Part shown: positions 14,792 through 23,297 of the stretch, one piece after another
How the letters are laid out: each line of letters opens with the position of its first letter
Position numbering within the stretch: position 1 is the stretch's first letter
Assembly (NCBI GenBank): GCA_030833905.1
Contig: JAURGG010000010.1
Coordinates: 1-33,109 of the forward strand
From: Schleiferiaceae bacterium
GTDB taxonomy: Bacteria > Bacteroidota > Bacteroidia > Flavobacteriales > Schleiferiaceae
DNA: 33,109 nucleotides
Direction of reading: 5' to 3'
Made by a program: the position numbers and the translations under genes
Notes under the pieces: generated by a model
Databases searched by the model: none
What the model was told of the DNA's origin: nothing
Seen by the model: the letters and a program-made list of their open reading frames with translations, nothing else

Positions 14792-16978
14792 TTAGTGCGA
14801 CAGAATCGTTACCGACCCACTCAACTTGAGGTTCGCCGCGTTGGGCTCGTCGTACAACTTGATCACGTAGAAGTACACTCCGTCGGCGAGCATCGAACCA
14901 GACTGGTCCTTGCCGTCCCACGGCTGGGCGTTATCGTAGGCCTCGTTCTTGTATACCACCTTGCCGTAGCGGTTCATGATGGTCACCTCACGCGAAGTCG
15001 TGTAGCTCATCAAGCCCTGGATCTCAAACAGGTCGTTGCGCCCGTCGCCGTTCGGCGTAATCACGTTCGGAACAATCACCGTATCAATCGGCGGAATCGG
15101 CGGAACCGGCTCACCAAACTCAATCCAGTTCGAATAGGCGGTGTCCTGCAGCGGGTTCACGGCGTAGGTCGGAACCGAAGCATGGCGGTACGACTTGATG
15201 CGCACGGCGTACTGACCCGGTGGCAAGTTGGGGTGCTCCACGAGGGCAAACGTGTCTTGCATGCGGGTTCCGTAGTCAGACCACGTGTAGGAGGCCCCAG
15301 GCAACCCACTGAGGTTGCGGCCAAACTGCACTTGGTAGTGCGCAGTGTCCCATGCATTGTAGTTGTTCCATACCACCGGAATCGATGACGACACGCTCAT
15401 GTCTCCACGAAGCCACATGCTCTTCACAGTATCTGTAGAAGGCTGGACGAATCCGTTGACAATGGCATCCACGAAGTAGCGGTGTACACGTGTGTCAACC
15501 ATGTTGGCGTCAATGTTGACGTCTTCCCAGTTGCGCAGGTTGGTGTCGGTGCTGTTGTGTACGATGCTGTATGTGGCTCCGCCATCGTCAGAGCGGTACA
15601 CGCGCCACATGTTGAAGAGGTAGCGGGGCAGGGTGGTAGTATCCACATCCCAGTACACATGCGGATGCTTGTCTTCGTTAATGGTCACGTTCGTGAGCTC
15701 CATCTCGAGATCCACACAGTCGTTTACGATCAATACAATCGTATCGAATTCTTCCATGTCCTTACCGCACTTGTTCAAGAGCGTGTTGCCGTCGTTGCCC
15801 ACCTTCGAGTAGAGGTAGTACTCACCGTTCATCGAGAGCGGCTTGAAGAGTTTGACGACTAAAGTCGAGGTCTCGCCATTGACGTCGCAGTTCGGCACAA
15901 GGGCCTTAATCGGAATCGGCTGACCAGCAGGGTTGGTCAAACGGAAGTCCGAACCGTCAGGCGAAATCGATGCACACTCTACGTCGAGCGTGAACTGAAG
16001 CGTTACTGAAGAATCGAGGCAGTTGTAGTCTTTGGTCTGTCGGCCTTGTGCGTCGAGGCTTACCCCCGGAGCATTGGGATCCAGAGCAACCCCCGCATTC
16101 ACGATGGCATTGCAGTTGCCGGCAACCGAAACTTGGATTTCGCGGTTGGACGAACCAACCTTAACCCACACATAATAGGTTGAATCAAAGCGGTATTCGT
16201 TGACGCGAAGTGCAATCACAGACGTCTCTACAGTATTCGCGACAAACGTAATGTTTCCAGTTTGCTGGTTGAGCGTAAATGGATTCGTGGTTGTCGTATG
16301 AATTGGATTTGTGAAGGTGTAGCCTGCGGCGTAGGGAACCGGGGCGGCCAAAGGAAAGTCTTCGCGGGCAGGGATCAACTCGTACTGAATGCTGTCGCCG
16401 TTGATTTCAAAGGCATTTTGAAGGTAGTTGATGAATCCACCCGTACAGATGTAGCTCAACGGGGTAGATACAAACGTTGGCGATGAGTTTTTGGGGCCCG
16501 TGGTGATGGTATTGTTGAGTTCTGCCTCAAAGTAGAATCCTACGCCCGCTGAACCAGTGATGCCCGTGATTCCCGGAGGGCGGCAGCACGACGCCCAGTA
16601 CATTTTGTAGTCCGGGCAAAGGGTTGGCAGGGTTACGAATCCAATGTACACGTTGACCATCGGCGTAAAGGTGGCCGCGGACTGGGGAATGCAGTCGTAC
16701 GCGCCCAAGGTTGCAGCCGAAAATTCGGGAATGGCTAGGTTGACTTGAACACTTGTGGTGATGTTGCAGCTATTTGAGCGGATTTGAACAGTTTGAGTTG
16801 TGCCAAGGCCAATACCAGTAAGCTCGCGGTAGAGTACGAGTTTAATGCGGTACTGGTTGGCTACCCCCGTGGAGTCGCCCACGTACTTGTACTGAATGTC
16901 GCCACCAATAATGTGGGAGGCCTTACTGGCCAAAGGGGCGAGCAGCATCAGGGCTAAAAGAATTCGAATCACGCGCAT
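14792..16978 (-). CDS. large secreted surface protein with T9SS type B sorting domain (CHU_C, gliding-associated C-terminus)
   Basis: A 728-residue exported protein. A signal peptide (about 1-20, ending SKAS) is followed by SHIIGGDIQYKYVG and YRIKLVLYRELTG, an N-terminus common in large Bacteroidota surface proteins. The middle is beta-rich with several cysteines and Ig/fibronectin-like segments, including WRVYRSDDGGATYS and YQVQFGRNLSG. The last ~90 residues form the gliding motility-associated CTD: VIVPNVITPNGDGRNDLFEI, MNRYGKVVYKN, WDGKDQSGSMLADGVYFYVI and a final GSVTILSH. This directs export by T9SS and surface attachment, and the type B form is associated with proteins such as SprB and large adhesins. 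The binding target is unknown. It has its own -7 box and a terminator. Confidence 0.88.
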   Translation of the reverse strand: MRVIRILLALMLLAPLASKASHIIGGDIQYKYVGDSTGVANQYRIKLVLYRELTGIGLGTTQTVQIRSNSCNITTSVQVNLAIPEFSAATLGAYDCIPQSAATFTPMVNVYIGFVTLPTLCPDYKMYWASCCRPPGITGITGSAGVGFYFEAELNNTITTGPKNSSPTFVSTPLSYICTGGFINYLQNAFEINGDSIQYELIPAREDFPLAAPVPYAAGYTFTNPIHTTTTNPFTLNQQTGNITFVANTVETSVIALRVNEYRFDSTYYVWVKVGSSNREIQVSVAGNCNAIVNAGVALDPNAPGVSLDAQGRQTKDYNCLDSSVTLQFTLDVECASISPDGSDFRLTNPAGQPIPIKALVPNCDVNGETSTLVVKLFKPLSMNGEYYLYSKVGNDGNTLLNKCGKDMEEFDTIVLIVNDCVDLEMELTNVTINEDKHPHVYWDVDTTTLPRYLFNMWRVYRSDDGGATYSIVHNSTDTNLRNWEDVNIDANMVDTRVHRYFVDAIVNGFVQPSTDTVKSMWLRGDMSVSSSIPVVWNNYNAWDTAHYQVQFGRNLSGLPGASYTWSDYGTRMQDTFALVEHPNLPPGQYAVRIKSYRHASVPTYAVNPLQDTAYSNWIEFGEPVPPIPPIDTVIVPNVITPNGDGRNDLFEIQGLMSYTTSREVTIMNRYGKVVYKNEAYDNAQPWDGKDQSGSMLADGVYFYVIKLYDEPNAANLKLSGSVTILSH

Positions 16979-17004
16979 GTCAGCTTGGTATTTTGTCTAG
17001 TATA

Positions 17005-17012
17005 CAAACATA
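17005..17012 (-). promoter_or_regulatory. -7 promoter element of the surface-protein gene
   Basis: TATGTTTG on the minus strand matches TAnnTTTG 26 bases before the ATG at 16978. It lies between rpoN and the surface-protein gene, so the latter need not depend on rpoN transcription. The -33 box is unclear. Confidence 0.55.
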
Positions 17013-17079
17013 CTCCGTCCCGCGAAACTGCGTGTTGAAGGAGCAGAAATCGGCTCACACGAATGAGCGAGCGCAGTAC

Positions 17080-18552
17080 TTACAGCGTTTTGCGCAATCT
17101 CGCCACCGGAATTCCGAGCTGTTCCCGGTACTTGGCGACCGTCCGTCGAGCAATTGGATATCCTTTGTCTTTGAGCAACTTAGCAAGCGCGTCGTCAGTG
17201 AGCGGATCGCGCGAATCCTCTTCGCCAATGCTCTCTTCGAGGATTTTCTTGATCTCGCGCGTGGACACCTCTTCGCCCTCTGCATTCGTCATACTCTCGC
17301 TGAAAAAGCGCTTAATGAGAAAGGTTCCGAACGGAGTCTGCACGTACTTCTGACTGGCCACGCGGCTGACGGTAGAAATATCCATGCCCACCTCGTCGGC
17401 GATGTCCTTGAGAATCATGGGCTTGAGCTTGCGGTCGTCACCGGTGAGAAAGTATTCCTCTTGGTAGCGCATGATCGATGACATCGTCAGCAGCAGCGTT
17501 TGCTGGCGCTGCTTGATTGCGTCGATGAACCACTTGGCGCTGTCGATTTTGCTCTTAATGAAGGTGAAGGCCTCCTTTTGCTGGTCGTTGTCAAAGCCCT
17601 TGGCCTGGCGGTAGTGCGTGAGCATCTCCTTGTATTCGCGGCTGACGTTGAGCTCGGGCGCGTTGCGGCCGTTGAGCTTGAGTTCGAGCTTGCCGTCCAA
17701 GACGCTGACCAAAAAGTCGGGGACCACGGCCTGGCTGGGTTCCGCGCCCTGGGTTGCGCTTCCGCCCGGCTTGGGGTTGATTCGAACGATTTCGTCAAGT
17801 GCGGATTTAAGGGTGGCCTCATCAATACCAAGGCCCTGCATCATTCGGCTGTAGTGGCGCTTGGCGAGCTCGTCAAAGTAGCGGTCGACGAGCGCCCGTG
17901 CAGTGCGAACCACCGGAGTGTCAGGGCGTCGGGCCAACTGCAGAAGCATGCATTCTTGAAGGTTACGGGCTCCAACTCCAGGCGGATCCATCGACTGAAT
18001 GACCCTCAGGGCGTCCTCGAGTTCGCTGACCTCAATAAAGATTCCGAGCGAAAAAGCCAAGTCGTCCACAATGTCGACCAGCTCCCGACGCAGGTATCCA
18101 TCGTCGTCCAGCGTCCCGATGAGGTACTTGCACAGGTGCTCCTTTTGGGGGCTCACGCTGCGCAGCGCGAGCTGCTCTTGGAGCACGTCACTCAAGTCCT
18201 GTCGAGCGACGATGGGAGCCTCATAGGTCTCGTCGTCGGCCGAATAGTTGTTGGCATTGAGCTTGTACTCAGGGGTGTCGTCAAAAAGTTCTTCTGAGAA
18301 CTCCACATCCTGAATTTCAGAATATTCATCGGACTCTTTGTCGGACGAATACTCGTCTTCAGAGTTGTCGTAGTCGGTTTCGTACGGATCCTCGTCTACC
18401 TGGCTCTCGGTTTCGAGTGCCGGATTCACTTCAAGTTCCTCTTGAATGCGTTCCTCGAGCGCCTGCGTCGGAAGCTGAATCAGCTTCATGAGCTGAATCT
18501 GCTGCGGCGAGAGCTTTTGCTGGAGCTTAAGGGCTTGGGACTGGCGTAGCAC
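17080..18552 (-). CDS. rpoN: RNA polymerase sigma-54 factor
   Basis: A 490-residue sigma-54 that directs RNA polymerase to -24/-12 promoters opened by AAA+ enhancer-binding proteins. Region I is the Gln/Leu-rich N-terminus (QALKLQQKLSPQQIQLMKLI), followed by a very acidic linker (about 45-85, rich in Asp, Glu and Ser). The core-binding region contains LQECMLLQLARRPD, the HTH region includes DIADEVGMDISTVSRV, and the RpoN box ARRTVAKYRE lies at 468-477 near the end. All diagnostic parts are intact. It starts 12 bases after the asnS stop and is probably cotranscribed with it. No activator gene lies in the window. Confidence 0.97.
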   Translation of the reverse strand: MLRQSQALKLQQKLSPQQIQLMKLIQLPTQALEERIQEELEVNPALETESQVDEDPYETDYDNSEDEYSSDKESDEYSEIQDVEFSEELFDDTPEYKLNANNYSADDETYEAPIVARQDLSDVLQEQLALRSVSPQKEHLCKYLIGTLDDDGYLRRELVDIVDDLAFSLGIFIEVSELEDALRVIQSMDPPGVGARNLQECMLLQLARRPDTPVVRTARALVDRYFDELAKRHYSRMMQGLGIDEATLKSALDEIVRINPKPGGSATQGAEPSQAVVPDFLVSVLDGKLELKLNGRNAPELNVSREYKEMLTHYRQAKGFDNDQQKEAFTFIKSKIDSAKWFIDAIKQRQQTLLLTMSSIMRYQEEYFLTGDDRKLKPMILKDIADEVGMDISTVSRVASQKYVQTPFGTFLIKRFFSESMTNAEGEEVSTREIKKILEESIGEEDSRDPLTDDALAKLLKDKGYPIARRTVAKYREQLGIPVARLRKTL

Positions 18553-18564
18553 GGTCGTGGTCGG

Positions 18565-19989
18565 TTAAAACTTGGCGCTTCCTGGGAATCTGGGGAACGG
18601 AATCACGTCGCGGATGTTGCCCATTCCGGTCACAAACTGGATCATGCGCTCGAATCCGAGTCCGAATCCGCTGTGCACGCAGGTGCCAAACTTGCGCGTG
18701 TCGAGGTACCAGTCGAGGTGGTGCGGATCAATGCCCACCGCCTTCATTTTTTCAACCAGCACGTCGTGGCGCTCCTCGCGCTGGCTTCCGCCAATGATTT
18801 CGCCGATTCCGGGAAAGAGGACGTCCATGGCGCGCACCGTATTGCCGTCTTCGTTGAGGCGCATGTAAAATGCCTTGATTGAGGCGGGATAGTCAAACAG
18901 GACCACCGGAGCCTGAAAGTGCTTCTCGACCAAGTAGCGCTCGTGCTCGGACTGCAGGTCGGCGCCCCAAGCTTCAATGGGGTAGGCAAACTGACCCTTT
19001 TGGTTGGGCTTCGAGGCCTTGAGGATTTCAATCGCCTCAGTGTAGCTGCAGCGCACAAAGGGGTTGTTCACGACAAAGTTGAGCTTCTCGATCAGGCCCA
19101 TCGGCTGCCGTTGGGCGGCGGGCTTGGACTGCTCCTCTTGCTGCAGGCGCTGGTCAAGCACGGCGAGGTCGTCAGCACAGCGGTCGAGCACGTGACGAAT
19201 GATGTGCTTGGCGAAGTCTTCGGCCAACTGCATGTTGTCTTCAAGCGTGTAAAACGCCATTTCGGGCTCAATCATCCAGAATTCGCTGAGGTGGCGCGTG
19301 GTGTTCGAGTTTTCGGCGCGGAACGTGGGTCCAAACGTATAAATCTTGCCCAAAGCCATGGCTCCGAGTTCGCCCTCGAGCTGGCCGCTCACGGTGAGGT
19401 TGGTGCTCTGGCCAAAAAAGTCTTCGCTGTAGTCGACCTCGCCGGATTCGGTGCGGGGCGGATTGTCGGCGGGCAGGGATGTCACGCGAAACATCTCGCC
19501 GGCACCCTCGGCATCACTCGAAGTGATGATTGGCGTCGCCCAGTGGTAGAATCCGCGATCGTGAAAAAACTGGTGCACCGCGTACTGTGCCTCGTGGCGA
19601 ATGCGGAACACCGCACTAAACGTGGCCGTGCGGGGCCGCAAGTGCGCAATCTCGCGCAAGAACTCGAGGCTGTGGCGCTTGGGCTGCAGGGGATATTCTT
19701 CGGGCGAACTGTCGCCGTGCACGATCAGCTCCTGGACCTGAATTTCAACGGCCTGACCGCTGCCTTGTGAGGCGACGAGTAGCCCGCGAACCTCAACTGC
19801 TGCTCCGGTGGTAATGCGCTTCAGCACATCTTCGGGCGTGTTCTCAAAATCTACCACACATTGCACATTTGACCCTGTCGATCCGTCGTTGAGGGCGATA
19901 AAGCGGTTTGAGCGAAACGTGCGAACCCACCCGCGCGCCGTCACGGGCTGCTGCTGGGCGGGAGTCTTGAGGATTTGTGCAATAGTCAT
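18565..19989 (-). CDS. asnS: asparaginyl-tRNA synthetase
   Basis: A 474-residue class IIb synthetase that charges tRNA-Asn. The start at 19989 ([10 protein letters not shown]) is chosen because upstream in-frame residues have no family resemblance. The N-terminal OB fold binds the anticodon ([18 protein letters not shown]). Class II motif 2 is in [20 protein letters not shown] and motif 3 in [20 protein letters not shown], ending [14 protein letters not shown] as expected. The insert GEMFRVTSL and the Asn-specific N-x-T spacing favour AsnS over AspS. It is the first gene of an asnS-rpoN unit and lies divergent from the TetR efflux operon across a 183-bp gap that holds a large palindrome. Confidence 0.96.
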   Translation of the reverse strand: MTIAQILKTPAQQQPVTARGWVRTFRSNRFIALNDGSTGSNVQCVVDFENTPEDVLKRITTGAAVEVRGLLVASQGSGQAVEIQVQELIVHGDSSPEEYPLQPKRHSLEFLREIAHLRPRTATFSAVFRIRHEAQYAVHQFFHDRGFYHWATPIITSSDAEGAGEMFRVTSLPADNPPRTESGEVDYSEDFFGQSTNLTVSGQLEGELGAMALGKIYTFGPTFRAENSNTTRHLSEFWMIEPEMAFYTLEDNMQLAEDFAKHIIRHVLDRCADDLAVLDQRLQQEEQSKPAAQRQPMGLIEKLNFVVNNPFVRCSYTEAIEILKASKPNQKGQFAYPIEAWGADLQSEHERYLVEKHFQAPVVLFDYPASIKAFYMRLNEDGNTVRAMDVLFPGIGEIIGGSQREERHDVLVEKMKAVGIDPHHLDWYLDTRKFGTCVHSGFGLGFERMIQFVTGMGNIRDVIPFPRFPGSAKF

Positions 19990-20111
19990 AGTTCGTGGCA
20001 CAGTTTGTGATGAGGCCGGGGGCAAATTACGGATTTTTTCATCAATTCGAGGTGGGCATTGCATAAAAAATAACCCTCTGAAGACCGCTTTGTAAAAAAT
20101 TTCAGCCCACT

Positions 20112-20140
20112 GGAAACATTTTTGTCTACAAAACGTTTCC
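20112..20140. promoter_or_regulatory. 29-bp near-palindrome, TetR operator candidate
   Basis: Outer arms GGAAAC (20112-20117) and GTTTCC (20135-20140) and inner TTTT (20119-20122) and AAAA (20130-20133) pair, giving 10 matches in the 11 outer pairs around a seven-base centre. It lies in the gap between asnS and the efflux operon, 33 bases before the TetR start codon and just upstream of the -7 box. That is the expected place for an autoregulatory operator. Confidence 0.65.
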
Positions 20141-20157
20141 CATGGAGCGCGGCAACG

Positions 20158-20165
20158 TAACTTTG
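20158..20165 (+). promoter_or_regulatory. -7 promoter element of the efflux operon
   Basis: TAACTTTG matches TAnnTTTG. It ends seven bases before the TetR ATG, so transcription should start at or next to the start codon, giving a leaderless mRNA. TTTC at 20136-20139 is an imperfect -33 candidate at 18-base spacing and overlaps the palindrome arm. Confidence 0.55.
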
Positions 20166-20172
20166 CGCCCCC

Positions 20173-20799
20173 ATGAGCGATTCAAGCACCCACGAAATCA
20201 AAACCAGCATCCTGCAGCGAGCGATGGACATGTTCCAACGCTACGGCCTCCGCGCGATGACGATGGACGATGTGTGCCGTGAGCTCTCGATGAGCAAAAA
20301 GACCCTGTACCAGTACTTCAGCAATAAAGCAGACCTGGTTGATCAAGCGGTGCGCCACGTATTCGGTGCGCACAAAGTGGCAATGGACCAGTTATCGGCC
20401 GAGCACGAAAATGCCATTGACCGCATGATTCACCGCTTTGCCTTCTTGATGAAGATGATGGAATCGCACGGCCCGAACATGATGTTTCCGCTCAAAAAGT
20501 ACTACCCCAAAACCTTTGAGTGGCTTTTTGAGCAGCGCCAACGCACGATGCTTGACGCCCTCACCCAAACGATCAAAGACGGTCAAACCCAGCGCCTCTT
20601 TCGAGAGGACCTCGACCCTGAACTAGTCGCCCGCATTCACTTTACTACGATGGTGGGACTCGCCGACAGCGACTTACAGTCTGAAAGCCTCGCCGAGCGC
20701 CGCGAGGTAATCTGGACCGCAATCACCTTATTCATACGGTCCATTAGCACCGCCCAAGGACTTCACTACTTTAACGAAATCAAGGATTCCAAACGATGA
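20173..20799 (+). CDS. TetR/AcrR-family regulator of an RND efflux operon
   Basis: A 208-residue regulator. The N-terminal helix-turn-helix covers about residues 12-58 ([40 protein letters not shown]). The helical C-terminal domain would sense the inducer and dimerise. The stop codon overlaps the TolC-like start (20796-20799), so it is the first gene of a regulator-TolC-MFP-RND operon, an arrangement widespread in Bacteroidota. It most likely represses its own operon through the 29-bp palindrome upstream. It is only distantly similar to the other TetR protein in the window (8158-8715). Confidence 0.92.
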   Translation: MSDSSTHEIKTSILQRAMDMFQRYGLRAMTMDDVCRELSMSKKTLYQYFSNKADLVDQAVRHVFGAHKVAMDQLSAEHENAIDRMIHRFAFLMKMMESHGPNMMFPLKKYYPKTFEWLFEQRQRTMLDALTQTIKDGQTQRLFREDLDPELVARIHFTTMVGLADSDLQSESLAERREVIWTAITLFIRSISTAQGLHYFNEIKDSKR

Positions 20800-22142
20800 T
20801 TCGCACGTTCACTTTTTTCCTCGCTCTGGCGTGGGCAGGATCCGGTTCCGCCCAAACAAGCATGTCGCTCGAGCAAGCCATTGAGCACGCCCGCACCCAC
20901 AACGCCCAAAACAAAGTTCGCAGCCTCGAGCAGCGCGCCGCCGAAAAGGTGCTGTGGCAAAACATCGCACTGGGGCTTCCGAGCGTCACCGCGGCAGGGC
21001 AGTACACCGACAACATCGAACTCCCCGCACAGTTTTTTGACATCAACCAAGACGGCGTCATCGACAAACTCCAATTCGGAACCCGCTATACCTCAATAGG
21101 AAACCTCAGCGTCAACCAGCTGGTATTTGACGGAAGCTACATCGTTGCAGTACTCGCGACCAATGTGCTGCGGGATCAGGCATCACTGAATAAGGAAAAA
21201 ACCGAGATTGAGGTCCGCCAGCAGACCGCGCAGTTCTACCACCTCGCAGTCATTTTGGCAGAAAATGAAAACGTGCTTGCTGAAAACCTCAAGCAGGCCA
21301 CCACCACCGCAACCCAGATGGAGGCGATGGCTGCTGAAGGCCTTGTCGAATCCGAAAGTGCCGACCAAGTGCGCCTCGTGGCCCGCCAGCTTGAAGCTGC
21401 CCTCGGAAACGTGCGCCAGCAGCGCGGCGTGACCGAGAAGATGCTCTTGCTCACCTGCGGCCTTCCCACGGATCAGAATGTGGTCCTTACTTCGACGCTC
21501 AACCAACTCATCGACGGAGCCGTGGGTGGACAAGGCCTGCTTCAAGCCCGTTTTGCCCCCGAACAGCACGTCGACTACCGGGTACTTGCGGCGGGCCGTC
21601 TCGGCCAGTCACTGCTCTACAAAAACGACCTCGTGAGCTTTATGCCCAAGGTCTACGCGGGCTACTCGCTCACCCAGCAGTTTGTCAGCGAAGACGCCAA
21701 CGTTTGGGATCCAAACGGATTCTTCGCCAACAATGTCGTCTTTCAGTCGTGGAACGTCAGTGCGCAGTTTCCGCTCTTCACTTCAGGTCGACGCATGTTT
21801 AAAGCTCAAGAGAGCCGTCTCAAAGTCGAGCAGCTCGACGTTCTGCTTGAGCAGACCAAGGCAGCACTCACCGTCCAGCACCTTCAAGCCAAGTCCGAGT
21901 TCGACAATGCGCTCACCACCTACCGCCTGCAGGTCGACAACGTCGCACTTGCCAAGAGACTGCGCGACAAGACCCGGATCAAGTTCCTCGAAGGCGTATC
22001 GAGCAGCCTCGAGTACAGCCAAGCCGAAACTCAGTACCAGCAAACGGTCGCAGCGATGCTGTCGAGCGCCAACGAAACCCTCAACAAACGCATTGCCCTC
22101 GAAAAAGTGCTGGGCATGTACAACACCTCGAAGCCCGAATAA
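20796..22142 (+). CDS. TolC-family outer-membrane efflux protein
   Basis: A 448-residue outer-membrane channel for a tripartite pump. A signal peptide (1-19, ending GSAQ) precedes two OEP repeats made of long helices, the first opening with MSLEQAIEHARTHNAQNKV and the second running through VEQLDVLLEQTKAALTVQHLQAKSEFDNALTTYRLQ. ARRLRDKTRIKFLEGVSSSLEY-like wording near the end (residues about 388-410) matches the family's second helical hairpin. The N-terminus has no lipobox, so it is not lipid-anchored. The strand region contains an EF-hand-like DINQDGVIDK (about 85-94), a common feature of Bacteroidota OEPs. It is coupled to TetR by an ATGA overlap, and the adaptor follows after three bases. 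Confidence 0.92.
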   Translation: MIRTFTFFLALAWAGSGSAQTSMSLEQAIEHARTHNAQNKVRSLEQRAAEKVLWQNIALGLPSVTAAGQYTDNIELPAQFFDINQDGVIDKLQFGTRYTSIGNLSVNQLVFDGSYIVAVLATNVLRDQASLNKEKTEIEVRQQTAQFYHLAVILAENENVLAENLKQATTTATQMEAMAAEGLVESESADQVRLVARQLEAALGNVRQQRGVTEKMLLLTCGLPTDQNVVLTSTLNQLIDGAVGGQGLLQARFAPEQHVDYRVLAAGRLGQSLLYKNDLVSFMPKVYAGYSLTQQFVSEDANVWDPNGFFANNVVFQSWNVSAQFPLFTSGRRMFKAQESRLKVEQLDVLLEQTKAALTVQHLQAKSEFDNALTTYRLQVDNVALAKRLRDKTRIKFLEGVSSSLEYSQAETQYQQTVAAMLSSANETLNKRIALEKVLGMYNTSKPE

Positions 22143-22145
22143 ACC

Positions 22146-23294
22146 ATGAAGAAGTCCCTCCTCTTTTCGGCCGCCGTTGCCGCTGCAGCGCTGGCCTCGT
22201 GCGGAACCTCAGATTCCGCCACCGGCGATGCAGCCCAACTTTTGGCGCAGCGCGATTCACTCGAAACCTTGCGCAGCCAAGTTGATGCCGCCTTGCGCGA
22301 CGTCAACGAGCGCCTCACCGAGCTCGACACCACGGCCCAGTGGTCCAACGTGACCTTGTACGGAGCCGCTTCGGGCGCCTTTGAACATGGATTCAACGTG
22401 TACGGAACCGTTCGGTCCGACCAAAGCGTCAGCCTCTACCCTGAGAGCGCGGGGCGCATTGCAAAGCTCAACGTTCGCGCCGGCCAGCAGGTCGCTGCCG
22501 GAACCGTCCTGGTCGAACTCGACAACCAAGTGATGCGTTCGAGCCTCGCCGAAGTCAAGACGCAGCTCGAACTCGCCCAAACTTTATTTGACAAGCAAAA
22601 GCGACTTTGGGACCAAGGCGTAGGTAGCGAGGTTCAGTACTTGCAGGCCAAAACCCAGTTCGAAGCCCTCAAAAAGCGCCTTAGCTCAGTAGAAGCACAG
22701 GTGGGAATGACCCAAATCCGCGCTCCGTTTAGCGGAACCGTCGACGAAGTCTTCGTACGAGAAGGTGAGTACGCCGCCCCAGGAATGGCTGCCGCGCGCC
22801 TGATCAGCAATGGCGGTCTGCGCCTTGAAATGGACATTCCTGAGACCTACTTGACCCGAATCAAGACCGGACAAAAGGTGCTTATGGACTTCAACTCGGT
22901 CGGAATCAAGAGCGAAGCCAGCATCAGCAGCGTAGGTGGATTCATCAGCCCCGACAGCCGCACCTTTCGCGTGACCGTCAACTTGCCTAACAGCAACCAG
23001 TACAAGCCCAACATGCTGGCAAGCGTGTATGTACGCGACTACCAGGCAGACTCTGCACTCTACCTGCCCAACCGCCTCATCCTTCAGGACCGCAAGGGCT
23101 CCAACTACACTTATGTCTACGTGGCCAAGGCGGGTAGCCAGCTCGGCACCGTGGAGCGCCGCGACCTCACTCTCGGGGTGGTAGGCGGCGAAACCACTGA
23201 GATTAAAGGTGGAATCCTCGCCGGCGACCGCGTCATCGACCGCGGAATCCGCTCCGTACAACCCAAGCAGACGGTCAAAGCCATTACGGAATAA
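22146..23294 (+). CDS. RND efflux periplasmic adaptor (HlyD/AcrA family) lipoprotein
   Basis: A 382-residue membrane fusion protein linking the RND pump to the TolC channel. The lipoprotein signal has lipobox LASC (Cys19), tethering it to a membrane. A predicted coiled coil (LLAQRDSLETLRSQVDAALR, continuing to about residue 60) precedes the usual domains. These are a barrel-sandwich lipoyl half-motif (GRIAKLNVRAGQQVAAGTVLVELDN), a helical hairpin (about 130-185), the second half-motif (IRAPFSGTVDEVFVREGEYA) and the beta-barrel and membrane-proximal parts. The extra N-terminal coiled coil before the first lipoyl half is unlike AcrA. It is cotranscribed with the TolC gene upstream and the RND gene three bases downstream. 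Confidence 0.93.
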   Translation: MKKSLLFSAAVAAAALASCGTSDSATGDAAQLLAQRDSLETLRSQVDAALRDVNERLTELDTTAQWSNVTLYGAASGAFEHGFNVYGTVRSDQSVSLYPESAGRIAKLNVRAGQQVAAGTVLVELDNQVMRSSLAEVKTQLELAQTLFDKQKRLWDQGVGSEVQYLQAKTQFEALKKRLSSVEAQVGMTQIRAPFSGTVDEVFVREGEYAAPGMAAARLISNGGLRLEMDIPETYLTRIKTGQKVLMDFNSVGIKSEASISSVGGFISPDSRTFRVTVNLPNSNQYKPNMLASVYVRDYQADSALYLPNRLILQDRKGSNYTYVYVAKAGSQLGTVERRDLTLGVVGGETTEIKGGILAGDRVIDRGIRSVQPKQTVKAITE

Positions 23295-23297
23295 ACC

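Noticed and set aside
17053-17068. Small inverted repeat (GCTCA with TGAGC) after rpoN as a terminator
   Set aside because: Only a five-pair stem without a T-rich tail on the minus strand.
18919-19770. 283-codon plus-strand frame opposite asnS
   Set aside because: Antisense shadow of a certain synthetase gene, with no family motif or start context.
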